DNA of 64,000 nt, from assembly GCA_021730785.1 (NCBI GenBank), contig JAKFWF010000067.1:62001-126000 (forward strand), written 5' to 3'. Positions within the stretch are counted from its first letter, which is position 1, and the number at the start of each line of letters is the position of its first letter. The notes below the pieces were generated by a model. That model was not told the origin of the DNA and made no database searches. It was given only the letters and a program-made list of their open reading frames with translations. This DNA is from Hyphomicrobiaceae bacterium. GTDB lineage: Bacteria > Pseudomonadota > Alphaproteobacteria > Rhizobiales > Hyphomicrobiaceae. The translations under genes and the position numbers were made by a program. Positions 63,380 to 64,000 of this stretch are shown here, piece by piece.

Positions 63380-63598
63380 GAAAAGGGCCCAAGTTTGAGA
63401 ACACGGCGAGGGAATATGCGACCCTGGCAGGTCGAGTGTTCCGGGGAGCGCCAACGCCGTCAAGACCCAGTTTGCCACGCGCGGTGGATCGCTTCGCGCG
63501 CCTGCGCCTGCGAGAGCTTGCCGCTCCCGGCCAACGGTGCGAAACTTCGACACGATTGCCAAATCGACACGAGGCCACTCCACTTTCGAGGTGCCCCC

Positions 63599-64000
63599 AT
63601 GCGCTACGACAAAATTGCAACTGTGACCGACGCCGGCCTTGGCTCTCGGGCACGCATCGGAATGCTGGTGCTCAAGACCGACCAGACGGTCGAGTTCGAG
63701 GCGGCACAGATCATCGCCCGTGTCGACGGCGTCACTCTGCACCATGCCCGCCTCTACAACGACTTCGAAATCACCCGCGACACGCTGCTGGCGATGAAGC
63801 CCCTGATACCGGACGCATCGAGACTGCTGCCCGTGGAATGGGGCTTCAAGTCGATCGGCTATGCCTGTACGTCGGGCGCGATGGTGATTGGCGAAGGGGA
63901 GGTCGAACGGCTGGTGCGTACCGTCCATCCCCGCACTGCTGTCACCAATCCGCTGACCGGTGGCTTGGCCGGATTGACAGCATTGGGCTGCCGGCGCATC
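63599..64000 (+). CDS. Asp/Glu racemase, maleate isomerase or arylmalonate decarboxylase family protein (partial)
   Basis: 134 codons seen; C-terminus beyond the window. ATG 63599 is the start of the MRYDKIATVTDAGLGSRARIGMLVLKTDQTVEFEAAQII segment. The 'IGxLVLxxDxTxExE' strand, followed by LHHARLYNDFEI and the catalytic-Cys-like CTSGAMVIGEGEVE, is typical of the maleate isomerase/arylmalonate decarboxylase side of the Asp/Glu racemase superfamily. The substrate cannot be told. Divergent from dadA with 219 bases between, which suits a control region. Confidence 0.75.
   Translation, partial: MRYDKIATVTDAGLGSRARIGMLVLKTDQTVEFEAAQIIARVDGVTLHHARLYNDFEITRDTLLAMKPLIPDASRLLPVEWGFKSIGYACTSGAMVIGEGEVERLVRTVHPRTAVTNPLTGGLAGLTALGCRRI

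Noticed and set aside
62132-63928. N-terminal extension of dadA by about 180 residues
   Set aside because: The extension overlaps the divergent gene at 63599 and is unrelated to flavoproteins; the FAD motif starts at the chosen ATG.

Overview
This is a 64 kb, G+C-rich chromosomal window from an alphaproteobacterium, most likely of the order Hyphomicrobiales (Rhizobiales). That placement is an inference from three things: three copies of the DUF2865 domain, which is largely rhizobial; the gene pairs serB/miaA, recG/sdhE-mfd and purF-cvpA-radA-alr; and long antisense open frames typical of high-GC coding DNA. I found no rRNA, tRNA, CRISPR array or recognisable insertion sequence. About 50 genes cover most of the window.

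Layout. 1-3.5 kb: serB (cut by the window edge), miaA and a solitary ilvB with no ilvN or ilvC after it. 3.6-7.4 kb: one 1258-residue RTX calcium-binding protein, convergent with ilvB. 7.6-16.9 kb: gyrA with an unusual quinolone-resistance region; prmA overlapping a DUF3754/TMEM143-like gene; a membrane J-domain protein; csaA; a small lipoprotein; and an enoyl-CoA hydratase. 16.9-25.2 kb: recG, then sdhE-mfd. Between recG and sdhE sits a three-gene cassette (19253-21230): a membrane-anchored, coiled-coil ParA-type ATPase followed by two small proteins that resemble each other at their N-termini. 25.4-33.3 kb: argG, then a Na+/solute symporter pair (DUF4212 plus SSS), and a LuxR-type response regulator with its symporter-fused hybrid kinase, arranged like CrbS/CrbR. 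33.6-41 kb: mscL, a radical SAM enzyme, threonine aldolase, a 3-hydroxyacyl-CoA dehydrogenase-like SDR, two DUF2865 secreted proteins and a phytase-like secreted protein. 41-52 kb: rpmB, pgk, gph, a 495-base stretch with REP/BIME-like inverted repeats, a ureohydrolase, a GNAT enzyme coupled to a third DUF2865 gene, a LOG-family hydrolase, a large LysM envelope protein and an Atm1-type ABC exporter. 52-61 kb: purF, cvpA, radA, alr, a small secreted protein, a group II decarboxylase, an SDR and an aldo/keto reductase. 61-64 kb: tusA, a double-CDGSH Fe-S protein, a FlK-like thioesterase, dadA and the start of an Asp/Glu-racemase/maleate-isomerase-superfamily gene.

Working together. Most genes are housekeeping: tRNA modification, ribosome, DNA repair, and purine, Arg, Ser and branched-chain amino acid synthesis. 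Functional blocks beyond that are the symporter/CrbSR-like nutrient-sensing module, a set of secreted or envelope proteins, and alr, dadA and the racemase-like gene for D-/L-amino acid interconversion. The best candidate for an undescribed system is the ParA-ATPase cassette wedged between recG and sdhE.
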